Source: Hypsibius dujardini (taxonomy: Eukaryota; Tardigrada; Eutardigrada; Parachela; Hypsibiidae). From it: a stretch of DNA of 33,700 bases. How positions within the stretch are numbered: the stretch's first letter is position 1; every line of letters begins with the position of its first letter. The DNA lies in contig LRSR01007129.1 of the NCBI GenBank assembly GCA_001579985.1, forward strand, positions 1-33,700, given 5' to 3'. This document shows, piece by piece, positions 1-11,100 of the stretch. The notes below the pieces were generated by a model, which was given only the letters and a program-made list of their open reading frames with translations, made no database searches and was not told where the DNA came from. A program made the translations under genes and the position numbers.

Positions 1-222
1 TAAACACATTTATATATTTTTTAGAATCATTTAAAACAGTGAACGAAAGGGATGATAGATCGCCTCATAAGATAGATAACCTGCGGTGGACTCATTTTAT
101 TTAATATAATTTATTTTACAGACTTATTTTAACTTATTTTAACTTTTGGTGAGCGAAACAAAATATACTGTTTTACTTGATTAAATAGGAATATTTTATT
201 CGGAAATTGAGGAGCCTCTTAC

Positions 223-497
223 CTGTAGTTCTCCGGCACTGATGTGGCCGCCGGCCTGATCCCCCTCGTGGATGTAGCAGATGGTGCCGGGAATTGGTCG
301 GAGGAGGGCACTTTCGTGGGGCAACCGACCGTCCTCGTCGAGGGCGTGGACTTCGTCGTGCATGCGGTCGAAGGTCTCCGAACCATAGGTCAAGGAAAGG
401 CTGTCACCATTCCGGATCTGTTCACGAAAGTGACTGCAAGTGTTGGGGAGGAGATCGGCGCGCAACTCCAGCACGATCCGGCCGAAGGGGATCATGT
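223..497 (-). other. Cyclophilin-domain exon of the BTB-BACK gene
   Basis: This exon starts after an acceptor reading ttcctcag and ends at donor GTAAGA. Its 91 full codons begin MIPFGRIVLEL and contain the cyclophilin helix-1 signature (ADLLPNTCSHFR) and a later PGTICYIHEGDQAGG stretch that aligns with the family's PGxLSMANxGxxTNGSQF. TFDRM sits where active cyclophilins have FHRV, so the catalytic Arg may be kept, but the following GFMCQGGDF motif is absent. The fold is therefore recognisable, while prolyl-isomerase activity looks lost. The remaining C-terminal strands would lie left of the window. An alternative is a separate gene starting at the ATG at 495, but the upstream exon (1281-1086) already encodes the domain's first strand. 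Confidence 0.7.
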
Positions 498-3400
498 CTG
501 AGGAAGATCAGGGGCAAACGTGATAACTGAAATATCTTATACTTCATTTTAAATTTTAGTTTATTATTATTGTTATAACTATTATTATATTTGTGAGTTC
601 TATTATATTTCATAATTATTATTATATATATTTCTGTTTAATTACGTAGAAACACAATGATTGTCTAGTTGGTAATTTTATATTTTATTAGATAGTACTC
701 AAATTAAATTTTTGTAATTTAATATTTTTAAGGAGACATCAATGCAAAAAATGGTAAAAGTAACATGATCGACTCGTCTAAATTAACTTGGTCACCAATA
801 TTTATAGTTAGAATCATGGAGGCGAAAGAAAACTAGACTGTGCTCAACGTCCCTGTCGTGCTCGAGGAAGATCGAGAAACATTTCAATCGGAATTAACTC
901 AATTTATCCTAAATATGGATTAATTAAATTAATATTTATTTCTGTAATTATATCACTTACTTGTAATTTTTGTATTTAATTATTTAATATTTAAGTAGTA
1001 ATTTGATTTTAATTTGGCAACATTAAATTTAAACACCCCACAATTTATCGTAAATTAATGGAGTAACCAATAACGGGTGACATACGATGTTCCACGTCCA
1101 TGTCGTCCTCGTAATCGTCTTCGCCGTATGAGTCGAGCATGCAGGCAAATAGTCGGAAGGCCACGTAGAACGGGCGTGGTCGGGCCATGCGGAGCAGTCC
1201 AGGAGGCGGATGAGACCGCTGTTCACTGCCGAACCTCTGCAGGTAGATTAACTTGAGCATCTCATCTGGTATCACCTTGTCCTACGAGGATTCAGCAAAA
1301 TAAGCACCGGCCAATAAATAAACCGACACGCTCAATAATAAGAATTCTCATCTAAAAATTATATTTTTATTGTGGGCTACTATAGCTCCGTAATTATTTT
1401 TCACATAAATTATTAGTTACTCATCTTTATTTACTAGTTTCTCTTGAGTCAAAAAATTCTGTTAATCAGCGACACCCGCAGTACGAGTAATACGTCGTTG
1501 CACTCCAAATTAAGCCGGCAAACCGACTTCCGATTTCATTTTACATTAGTTATTAATTTTGCTCTAAATAATCATTTAATTTGTATTTAAAGTTCTTCAC
1601 CCTTTGTTATATACAACAGATTTATCTTCGTTAAATAAACCAACTCTAAAGATGGTTGTATGTATTTAGTAGTTAGATGATAATGAGGCAATAACATATG
1701 TACTGAGTACTTCGGGTTTTGACAAAATATAAATAATAGTAATAAAAGCCAAAGTAAGTTCATAAAATAAGTGTTCGCTTGCCATCCCAAGAAGAAGCAA
1801 ACCAACCATCACGGGACCCTTGGGATGGGCCAGCTGTTCCGGCGAGAGGAGCGGCACGCGAATGCAGCCGAAGAACTTGGTAAAGACCGCACGGAACGGC
1901 TCCTCCTCCAGCGAACTGCAATTGTGGTACATCCAACTGTGCGAGAAAAACAAAATCTCAAATTAATTGTAAACTGCTTGCAAATTGCACAAATTTGTCT
2001 GCCAGTGTTTTCGTTCTGTCTTGAGCCCTTTGTCTGAATGCTGTTTTCGTCTCACTGACCACAAGTTCCTGTCTACTTTTCTATAGATATATATATAATT
2101 CATAGAACTGTCTGGCTGCCTGCTTGCCAATTACTGGAGCTGTCTGTCTGACTTATCCACCTTTCTGTCTGTCTATCTGCCTGTCGGTCTGTCAGTGTCC
2201 GTGCTTTTGCAACCTTCTGCCTGTCTGTCTTGCTGTTTAGTATATCTGTCTGCCAATTAATTGGCTGTTATCCTGCCAAAAATACCCAATCCACGCCCTG
2301 TGGCTAAAACAATTCCCATCGACGATTACCAACTCACCTCCGCAGGGCCTGATACACGGCAAACTCGTCGATGGCCAGCTCGTCCTGACAAAGGAATCTG
2401 TTGAGCATCAGCTCGGTGAAGCGAAGGAAGCCGTCCGTCTGCACCACCTCCGCGGTCCGGCTGCAGATTACCGCGATGGCCTGCTGCATCAGTGTCACCT
2501 CGTTGATTCCAATTGCCTGCATGAGCGAAATAGACGAGAAATTTCTAGTCAGGTAACAGAATGGTCAACCGAGAAACCATGGCTGGAAAGGGAACGGGAA
2601 AAAGCACCTCCGAGTAGACCATGCAGCAGTTTTCGGCCGTGAGATTATCTTGCACGAAATCGCGGCAGTCTTCCGACAGTTTGGTTACATTGAAGCGCTT
2701 GCTGCAGTAAAGAGTCTGCATCACGTTGCCCATAGTAAGGCCTTCCGCCTCCTCCGTGTAGAGGTACCTCAAAAATGCAAGATCAAAATATAATAAAAAA
2801 ACATTCTTACTGTCAAGCCCGCAACCGAGAAATTTTGAAACTTCGTAATGCCAAATGCGTAAACGAACAGTACACAGAAAATTACAAAAAGTGGATGTGA
2901 ATTGGCAATACTGCTGGAATCATGTGAATGCGACGCGAAACAAAAGAAAACCATCCGAATTCACCAGTATCAAATCAATCAATCAATGATCTGTAGCCTT
3001 GTATGCAATGACAACAATTTAACGGACGGCACGATCAGTATTTTATTCCAAAAACGTTGGAATGCTCGCCGAAAGACAAAAAATGACTCTCTAAGTACAA
3101 CAGTACAATGAGAACAGTAAATCAATCAACACACAATCATTACATCAGCTTGAACCAATCAACATTCAATCGTACGCAAATCAAGAGCACACAATTCAAC
3201 CCAATCGATCAATCAACGACCACAAACAGCGCGTCTCACCTGAGCATTACACGAAAGGCCTCCGGCTCCACTTCTGGCACGTGGACCAACGTTTTCGACT
3301 CCTCCACGTTCTTATAGAACATGGCTGTAAAATGGGAACTCCCAATCGCCATCATGAACCTAGACAAAAAAATGTTCGAAAAATAATAACAAGAATCCGC

Positions 3401-3730
3401 TATTTTTAATTCCATTTTTTAATTGTCATCTTCCCCTTCTAGGCCGCCGTACTTGTGCGCAAAAATGTCCTCGGCATCGTGCATCCCCACGCGGAAGCAG
3501 ATATCGCCTGGGATGTCGGTGAGGTGGTCCAGCACGTGCCGAGTGCGTTTGCGGATTCTGCGAGCGGTCTGCCATTCTTTTAATGGCGGATCATTGTTGA
3601 AGGAACTGCTGAAGGAATTGTTGTTGTGGTTGACGCTTGAATAGTGCTCGTCGTTGATTGTGATGCCGCCGTTTTGGGTGAAGCGGAAGCTGTTCATCAC
3701 GTCGGCCTTCGAGTCGATGGTGTCCGCCAT
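223..3730 (-). CDS. BTB-BACK protein with C-terminal cyclophilin-like domain (partial, 3' end beyond left edge)
   Basis: Seven exons on the minus strand: 3730-3453, 3359-3240, 2767-2608, 2516-2338, 1936-1807, 1281-1086, 497-223. Phases match at every junction, giving 446 codons with no stop; the last exon ends at a GTAAGA donor, so the gene continues left. Residues about 50-180 form a BTB/POZ domain resembling BTBD3/BTBD6 (GDICFRVG, AHKFMMAIGSSHF, FRVMLRYLYTEE). Residues about 180-305 form a BACK domain ending in IPDEMLKLIYLQRF. From about residue 322 the chain reads PRPFYVAFRL, then a Glu/Asp-rich insert, then GRIVLELRADLLPNTCSHFR, a cyclophilin N-terminus. BTBD3/6 proteins normally end in a PHR domain; none is seen. 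BTB-BACK proteins usually recruit substrates to Cullin-3 ligases. The start is the ATG at 3730 (MADTIDSK). BTB-BACK is confident; the junction to cyclophilin rests on splice phase and needs transcript support. Confidence 0.82.
498..1085 (-). other. AT-rich intron of the BTB-BACK-cyclophilin gene
   Basis: The stretch lies between donor GTATGT (1085-1080) and acceptor cag at 500-498. It is strongly AT-rich and I see no coding signal or structured element in it. Confidence 0.6.
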
Positions 3731-4774
3731 GACTGAATTTATACTGGAGAATGGAAAAGGATATCAGAAAATTACGGGAAGAATGGCCGAAAATAGAATC
3801 CCTATTTCAAGTCCATCTCACAATGGTTAAACGCCATTGGAATTATTTGAAATTGGAAGTGAAAAACCAGCAAAATGGAAGTGGATTGCGGCAGATATCG
3901 CGTGTTAAACGGACGATTGGAATTGGAGTTGGAGAAAATACCGGTGGAATTTGCAGGCCTTCCAATTCGTGTACAGTATCTACTGGAACCGGTTTTGCCC
4001 GTGGCAGGGAGAATTCCCAAATGATACGTTTATATTTTCGGAACTTCTTGAACTTACCTTGTTTGGATTCCCAGTAGAATTTGTTCGCGAGAATATTTCC
4101 ACCGTGCAAAAATATTCTGTGGCGAGCGCGGCTGAACACAGTTTTGTGCAGTACGACGCGGCCTCTGCGGAAGAATTGCAATGGGAATGAAGCCGTGAAA
4201 CTTGGCGGGACGGAAAGAAGCGTCTAATTCGGACATCCCTGTTGGGCGAAAAACGATTTGCGAGATGGAGAGAGAACCAAAAGAAATTTTATCTGTTTTC
4301 AGCTCGACAAAGGAAACTTTTTCAATACTAAGAAATTCACACTCACATTTTCCTCCAATGCCGACTCTCCTTGACACAGAGAGTCTGGGTCAAGACAACT
4401 GATAAAATTAACGAGTGGGACCCTTTGGATTGCATGGGTAAATAATACTGTATGATATTCTACATACTACTGCTTTGTTCTAGACAAAATACTAGTACTG
4501 TACTGTACTTACTAGCACTTTGTTCTAGACAATTAAGAGTACGAGGAAAATATTACAACAATACGTACCAATGCCGTCTACGAGTTTTCCGGAGCACTAA
4601 GCAAATTGTTCAGTTGCATTTATGGCACTTCCGAAAAAGTGAGCATCAGCCAGACCGGTTGAACAGTAATGTTTGAGGTAAAAAATAGCCATAAAATTAA
4701 ACTCAAAAGAATTAACAAGGTCAAACAAACGCATGAAAGAATGCGGGACATATGTGGCCAAATAAAATTAACTA
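3731..4774. other. Intergenic region between two tandem minus-strand genes
   Basis: It contains the 5' flank of the BTB gene and the 3' flank of the RPS6KC1-like gene. Part (about 3820-3980) is unusually rich in GGAATT/CCAATT words. Around 4470-4530 the phrase TTTGTTCTAGACAA occurs twice about 46 bases apart. No convincing coding exon is seen; open frames here lack family similarity. Confidence 0.5.
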
Positions 4775-5009
4775 TCACAGAGAAGGGTGTTGAATGCGGT
4801 GCCAGTCAACGGCTTGGAAAAACGGATGCAGTCTCACTTCCGGCAGGGAAAGACGTTCTCGTGGACTGAATTTAAGCATCTACGAAATAAAACAATTCAA
4901 ATATTTCGGACATACTGAGCGTCCACTGGTCTGTTAGTTTGTCTGACGTATATTTGTGTGTACTTGCCTTCCTATTTGAACTCTGTCTGTCTGTCTGTCT
5001 GTCTGTCTG

Positions 5010-5056
<47 letters not shown>

Positions 5057-8000
5057 TCTTTGTTTGTAACCAGCACGGGTAGGCAAAAGCACCTTGCGCA
5101 AGAGGTCATCAGCTTCTCGTGACAAGTCGGTAGGGAATACAAGACTTCGATGAGTGTGCGGCAGGACGGGATTTAGGGACTCAAATTTCTAGAAAAATGC
5201 CACAAGCAATTCATCACTCGTTTCCAGTGTGGAGAAGGTGAGTCTACCGTAAGTTCTACCTACCTGACCAGTTAGAAGCTCAAAGATGACCACGCCAGTG
5301 CTCCAGACATCACAAGCAGGCGTTGGCTCCTCGCCGACTCTGCGCAGTTCTGGTGACGAAATGAAAACCCTTATTATTGGATGCATAATGGCAGGGCAGA
5401 AAACGTAGTCGACGCACCTGGCGCGACGTGATATCCGTGTTGGGTCTCAGACGGCTCAACCGTTGTTATCACAGAATTCCACTGGCTAAAGTAAGTCAAC
5501 CTGATGTGACCTAGACAAAACAAATACGCAAGACAATGACTTTCTGAACTTTCTGTGTTTTCGACCGTAACTTAACTTGTGAGTATCTGTTTGCCTGCCT
5601 GCTTGCCTGTCTGCCTGCCTGCTTGCCTGCCTGCCTGTCTCTGTGTGTGTCTGTGCGTCTGTTTGTCTGTCTGTCTGATTGCTAGTCTGCCTATGTGACT
5701 GTGTATCTCTCCCACAAACCTTTCTCCCCAAGGAGTACATTATGCAGGTCTAGATCGCCACAAAAGATGCCTAAATTATGTAGTGCCTCCACCGCCACAA
5801 TCATCTCAGCAATCCAAATGCGGACCAGGGTCTCCGGCATCTTTTTCAGACCAGCTTTATCGTGCAGGTCCCCAACGATGGGACTTTCGACACTTTGCTC
5901 ATCCATGCACGAGTCAGAATTTAGGGGTTCCTGTACCGGTAGCTCTGCTGGCACCTTATTTTCCACTACGACTTTGTAGGGTGACGGAGACCTCGAACGA
6001 GATCGCACCGAAAGAGCAGGAAGAACTTCTTTATTCGATTCAATTGTCTTGTCCAGCAATTGCATTAGCCTAGACGAAACTGTGTTTAGAACGATCCGAA
6101 CGGACAAAAAGTGGATCGATACAAGCAGGAAGACAGGTAAGAAAACAATAAGGCAAGCAAGTAAGAAGATAAACAAACGAACAAGCGATCAAACAGTTAG
6201 GAAAATTGACAGACAAACAAGCAAATAGGCGGAAAGGCAGGTAGACAGAGAAAGAGATAAACATACAGATAGACAGACAGAAAGACAGACAGACAGACAG
6301 ACAAACAGACAATAAGCCACACAAGTCAGGCGCAATACTTACTCTTTTGACTTCGCAACTAGCTGGTCTGGATCCAGTCCACTAACATCTCTCCAATTCG
6401 CCAAGCCCCGCAGCGTCGGTGACGCCGACGGTTCCACCGATTGCAAAAACTCCACATCCGAATGAAATTCCACCGTTTTTGCCTCCTCCCCACTCTTCCG
6501 AAAAACGTCTGTCAAGTCAACCGAATCAGACAAGTGGTCGACCGGTGTCCAGTCAAAAACACTATCGCCCTGGCCGAATTCAGTGTGGTTTTCCTGTTCC
6601 TTCAAGTCGGCAGTCTCTTCGGCATGCGTCGACTCCATCGACACAAGTGTGGAGAATGTTGGACGGTCCACTTGGGCAAGGGAAGAGGTGCGGGATCGGT
6701 CGGAGTCTACGGCGTGCCTGAAAAACAAATCGGCATAGTCGCCACCTCCTCCGTCGTCTCCGTCTTCCTCCGTGGACGTCATCGTGAGGACCAGCTTCTT
6801 CCATGACGCAGAGAAGTCGCCACTAGAATTCCGTGACAATTCCGATGATGAGGAGTCGTTATTTTTCAGGCGCGCCTGTTGAAAAAAGAGTTCCAGGAAC
6901 ACAAGCAAATACATGAATATATAAGACCAAAAAAGGCATCGACAGGCAGACAACCAGAAAAACCAAAATGCAGCCAAACAGGTAGACAAAAAAATTCAAC
7001 GGAAAGAAAGACATCACGGACAGACAGATAGATAGACAGACAGAAAAGAGAGACAGGTAGATAAACAGAACGATATACAGGCAGACAGACCGACAGGAAG
7101 TCAGACAGACATGCATGCATGTAAACAGACAGACAGGAAAATGGAAACCTAAGGAGGCAGGCAGATTACGAGAAATAGACACAGAAAAGCAGACAGACAA
7201 ATAGAACGATAGGCAGACAGACAGTCACCGACCGAGAAGGCAAATTTGGGAACCCAATCCATCGACGCGATTACCTCGATAGCAGATGCCGACCGGCTGA
7301 TATAATCCAAGAGCCGCCCGCCAGGAGCACGTTCCAGTATCAAGTAAACAGAGTCGTCCGTTTCGATGAACCGCCGCAGCTGCACCATGTGGCGTTGCGG
7401 TCCGAGTGGGATGATGGTGCGTCGATCGCGGCGTCTGCCGGCAGACGAGGAGGCACTCTTAGACAACACCTGAAACAGCAACTTTTTATCCATACCGCGA
7501 TGCCCTCATTCTTATCTTACATTAGCTAGAACGTCCAATAAAGAGTTCGCAACAATAAAAGAAATATCCAGTGCAAGTCAACATACCAACCTTGAGGACA
7601 AGCGTTTCATGAGACATTCGATGCATGACCAAGGTGACGTTATCGTCTAAAACGCTGACTGTCTGGAAGAAACGGATAGGGAGAAAATAACCAAATAAAA
7701 CAAACCAATTCAGATTGCGAGCTGAAATCCACAAGGTGACTCTTACCGTATATTCTGCAAGTTCGGCTCTGGTTCCAGCCGCCGTAGAGTATTCTGAATG
7801 AATCTATAGCACCCAGAGAAAGCAATGTACAATGAGGTACAGCAAGGGATAAGAACGGAACGCAATCATACCAAAGGGTCCAATTTATCACTAAAGCTGC
7901 CGGTTATGTGGTCGCTGTAGAGTTGCTCGGCCTTAGCCAGGTATTTGGCCGCTTTCCGCCGCACAGCATCTCTGCGGACTGGATCCTTGTCAGCTAAGTG

Positions 8001-8130
8001 AACAAACACAGTTCACGAGTTTTGGATTGCCGGTTGCACTCATTTGATCTGTTTGGCTGTTTGGCTGCCGGTGCACTCATATCTGTTTGGCTGTTTGGCT
8101 GCCGGTCTACCTGTTTCTGTCTGTCTTTAA

Positions 8131-8178
<48 letters not shown>

Positions 8179-11100
8179 GCTGCCTGCCTGATTGCCTGAT
8201 TGCCTGTTCATCCGAACTTACTTTGAACTCCATTCAACAAAATGTCAATGCCCAGCTTGTACAACCCGAAGGAAACTTCAAAGTCTCCTGCCAGCTCCTT
8301 GTCATTTGCCCTTGCTAGATGGTGACCCGCAATGAAGAGGTAATCTTCCTCCATGACATCGTTCTTGTCCGAGCCCATCTTTCCCACTGACACTTCCAGC
8401 ACCCGTGAGTGGTCTTGCGAAACAACCATCGCGTTGCGTTTCGGTGACATATCACCACCGCCGTAGTCCCCCTCTTCGCCTTCGGCCAAAACGAATTCAC
8501 TCTCGATTAAATCGGTCGGAGAAAGCGGAGAAATTTGGTGTTCGGATGACGGGTCGCATGTGGGAATGACCAAGTGAAGATAGGTCGAATCGTCCGATGA
8601 ATCGGGGGAGGGAAGGTCGTCTTGTCTATGCTGCCATATTCCAGCGACCGGCGACAGACAAACTTCACGACTCGTTCCAATGTCACACCTAGAGCAAGAT
8701 TTTTCTTGAATTTACTCAAGCAACTGGGCGACCGATTAAGGGCAAAAAATAAGGAAATCAAAAAAAGCAAACAGACAAACAGTCAGACAATCAGTCAGTC
8801 AGTCAGACGGACAAGCAGATAGATAAGACAGAAAGGCAGACAGAAAGGCAGACAGAAAGGCAGACAGACAGGCAGATCTTCCGACAGTCTGTGCCAGGCA
8901 GTCAAACAGACATGTAGTTCGACAAGCTAGCATAGATTGGTGCACACATGTTTAGACAACTCCAATGACTAAGAAACAAATAGAAAGTCAGTAAGTTAAT
9001 GCCTGTCACATTACAGTGTGCTTTACACCAAAAAGACTGTTGTCTCAGAATTACAAAGGTAAAAATTAGCCAACTAATGAAACTAATCCTAACGTAGTTA
9101 TAACTACGATAAGAACTATGTCTTCAGTTTTAGTTATTTTTGCCTCATTCTTACTACGCTAGCTAGTTCCCGCATAAGGAACGATATTTTATAGTACACT
9201 GGTTTCAGTATACCTGAAATAGCAAAATTAGATGACGAAAATTAGTTTCCCACTTACCATCCTAGTAGCTACTTCCTTCATTCATTCTTCCAAAAACTTC
9301 AAAAAACAAAAACTACATATTGTTTAAATTTTCTTTTTACTCTTAAATTCAGTTTATCAAGCTAGTATATTTTGACGTAAAATTCCTTTTTTATTTAACT
9401 ATCGACAGAATCGTCCATCAGTCAACAGTAAAGTTCAACTTACCCCTCGTCAATCAGAAGATCCTCAACGGAATCGCAGTGTTCGTCTGTCGGGTAGAGC
9501 TTCTGCGGCTGGAGAACCTCTGTCGGATCACAATCAACGCAGCACACCTCTTCACCATCCTACAGCAAAAAAAGGCATGCTGATAAATTAATTGTATCAG
9601 AAAGCAAGTCGACGTTCAGCCTACACACGCAAAAAAACACCAACAGACCATTTCCTTCCTTACCTTGATGAAATCTTTCATCGCGTCATTGCGACACAGA
9701 ATCGGGTAGTCGCAGAGGAAATTGAGCAACCGCACGGCGGCCTGCCGGCGTTCTTCTACCACAGGTTCGTCATGCCGACCTGTGCGAGAAGGCAAAAAAA
9801 CACACGCGAATTAGAAATGCAAAAATGCTTGACGCATGCGGAATGGCAGGAAGTTTGGAGCCAAAGACTCGGAAAAACTCACGTAGCACAACCGGTTTGG
9901 GGAAGGTAGGGAAGGGGCCGCCCTTGAGGAAGAGCGCTGCGTGGAGGGCAGACAGTGCCTTGTGAAGTGTCTGGAAGTCCGAATACCGCTTCCACCAAAC
10001 AATCTCAAAATCAAGGAAGAAATTTAGAAAAACTGTCCAAAAAGAATACCTGAGTTGTACTATGATAAAAGCTTCAGGTCTGTATCAAGAGTCCCGGCTA
10101 TTCCTAGAGAGACACTCATTCTTCTGGCGTAACCCTTGTCAGTAGCAATTCCAATATAGACAACAGCTCGGGGTATATATATGACAATATCGTAATAAAT
10201 TTTGCTTGACCATTTCCCAGCTAGAATTAAGTTTGGCGTAGACTGGCATCAGCCAAATATTTCGTGATGGCCAGGGGGCGAAGCTATCGGCCAGTCTTCG
10301 AAAATCAGGCTGACCCTTTCAGTACTTTCCCAGAAGTATGCCCCTTGACTTTCACAAAATATTTCGCGAATGTCAGGTTGAATACTGCATGGGAGAATGT
10401 CACAATAAGATTTGACACTGACAGTTTAGGCCAGAAAAAAAGGAGACTAGGAGTTAAGTTAAGGTAGACTTCTTGGACAAGACTAGCAATGAATTCCTAA
10501 TGTAGTACCTCTTTGACCGACTCGGACACATCCGCTGGAATGACCTGTGAACGACAAAAGAGCGCATAAATAAAATGGTCAGTTTTTTTCTAAGTGTCAT
10601 TTGAAAATTGCGATAGGTGATTTTCCAAAATTTCATTGCTGGGCTCTGCCCAGCGGATAATTCTTTGCTTTTCTTAATGCGAGAAATTCCAACTTAATAT
10701 CTAGAACAGTTTACTCCTTCGTCAGTCTATCTATCAATCAGCGTAAAATTTCCCAGACACATCAGTCAATGATGGGCCACTACGATTGATTGATCTCTTA
10801 GAGCGTTTGCGATTACACAAATTTTACTGCTTTTTCTTCCGTCGAGCTCACATCACACATTTAGTTCACTTCAGTACAAATATTTCGGATGTTCTCACAT
10901 AGGATGAGATCAACGATAAAATCCACCCCTAAATGAGTCAATCACTCTAGCGGACCGAGAGAAGGCATGTATCAAACCAATCAAACCAATTAACCAATCG
11001 ATCCCAGAGTCAAGCGCGCATGTGAACAACTGATCAATCAACCACACAAGCCAGTACACTGCAATTTTACAGTCCCTTTTCCTAGTTCCTCCACCCGTAA

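Noticed and set aside
244-501. Plus-strand open frames across 244-530
   Set aside because: They are shadows of the minus-strand cyclophilin exon, which has splice sites and family similarity.
1045-1085. Natural stop after SPVIGYSINLR as the gene end
   Set aside because: Possible as a minor form, but the GTATGT donor at 1085 joins in phase to the next cyclophilin exon and the exon already contains the first cyclophilin strand. Kept only as the alternative named in the fusion finding.
5041-5092. Extension of RPS6KC1-like exon 15 through VLLPTRAGYK
   Set aside because: The frame runs on to position 4934 only because of the CAGA repeat. Ending at CGCAAG|GTGCTT and joining to MLKFSPRERL restores the conserved kinase C-lobe order in phase.
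6859-7200. Long minus-strand frames rich in SVCLSVCLS
   Set aside because: They are translations of the CAGA array in an intron. Any 4-base repeat is open in several frames; the real exons on either side splice over it. The same holds for frames at 6070-6324, 26653-27182, 28538-29190 and 4934-5125.
8131-8180. Regular repeats that could suggest a CRISPR array
   Set aside because: The repeats are pure or degenerate tetranucleotides with no unique spacers, in a nuclear animal genome.
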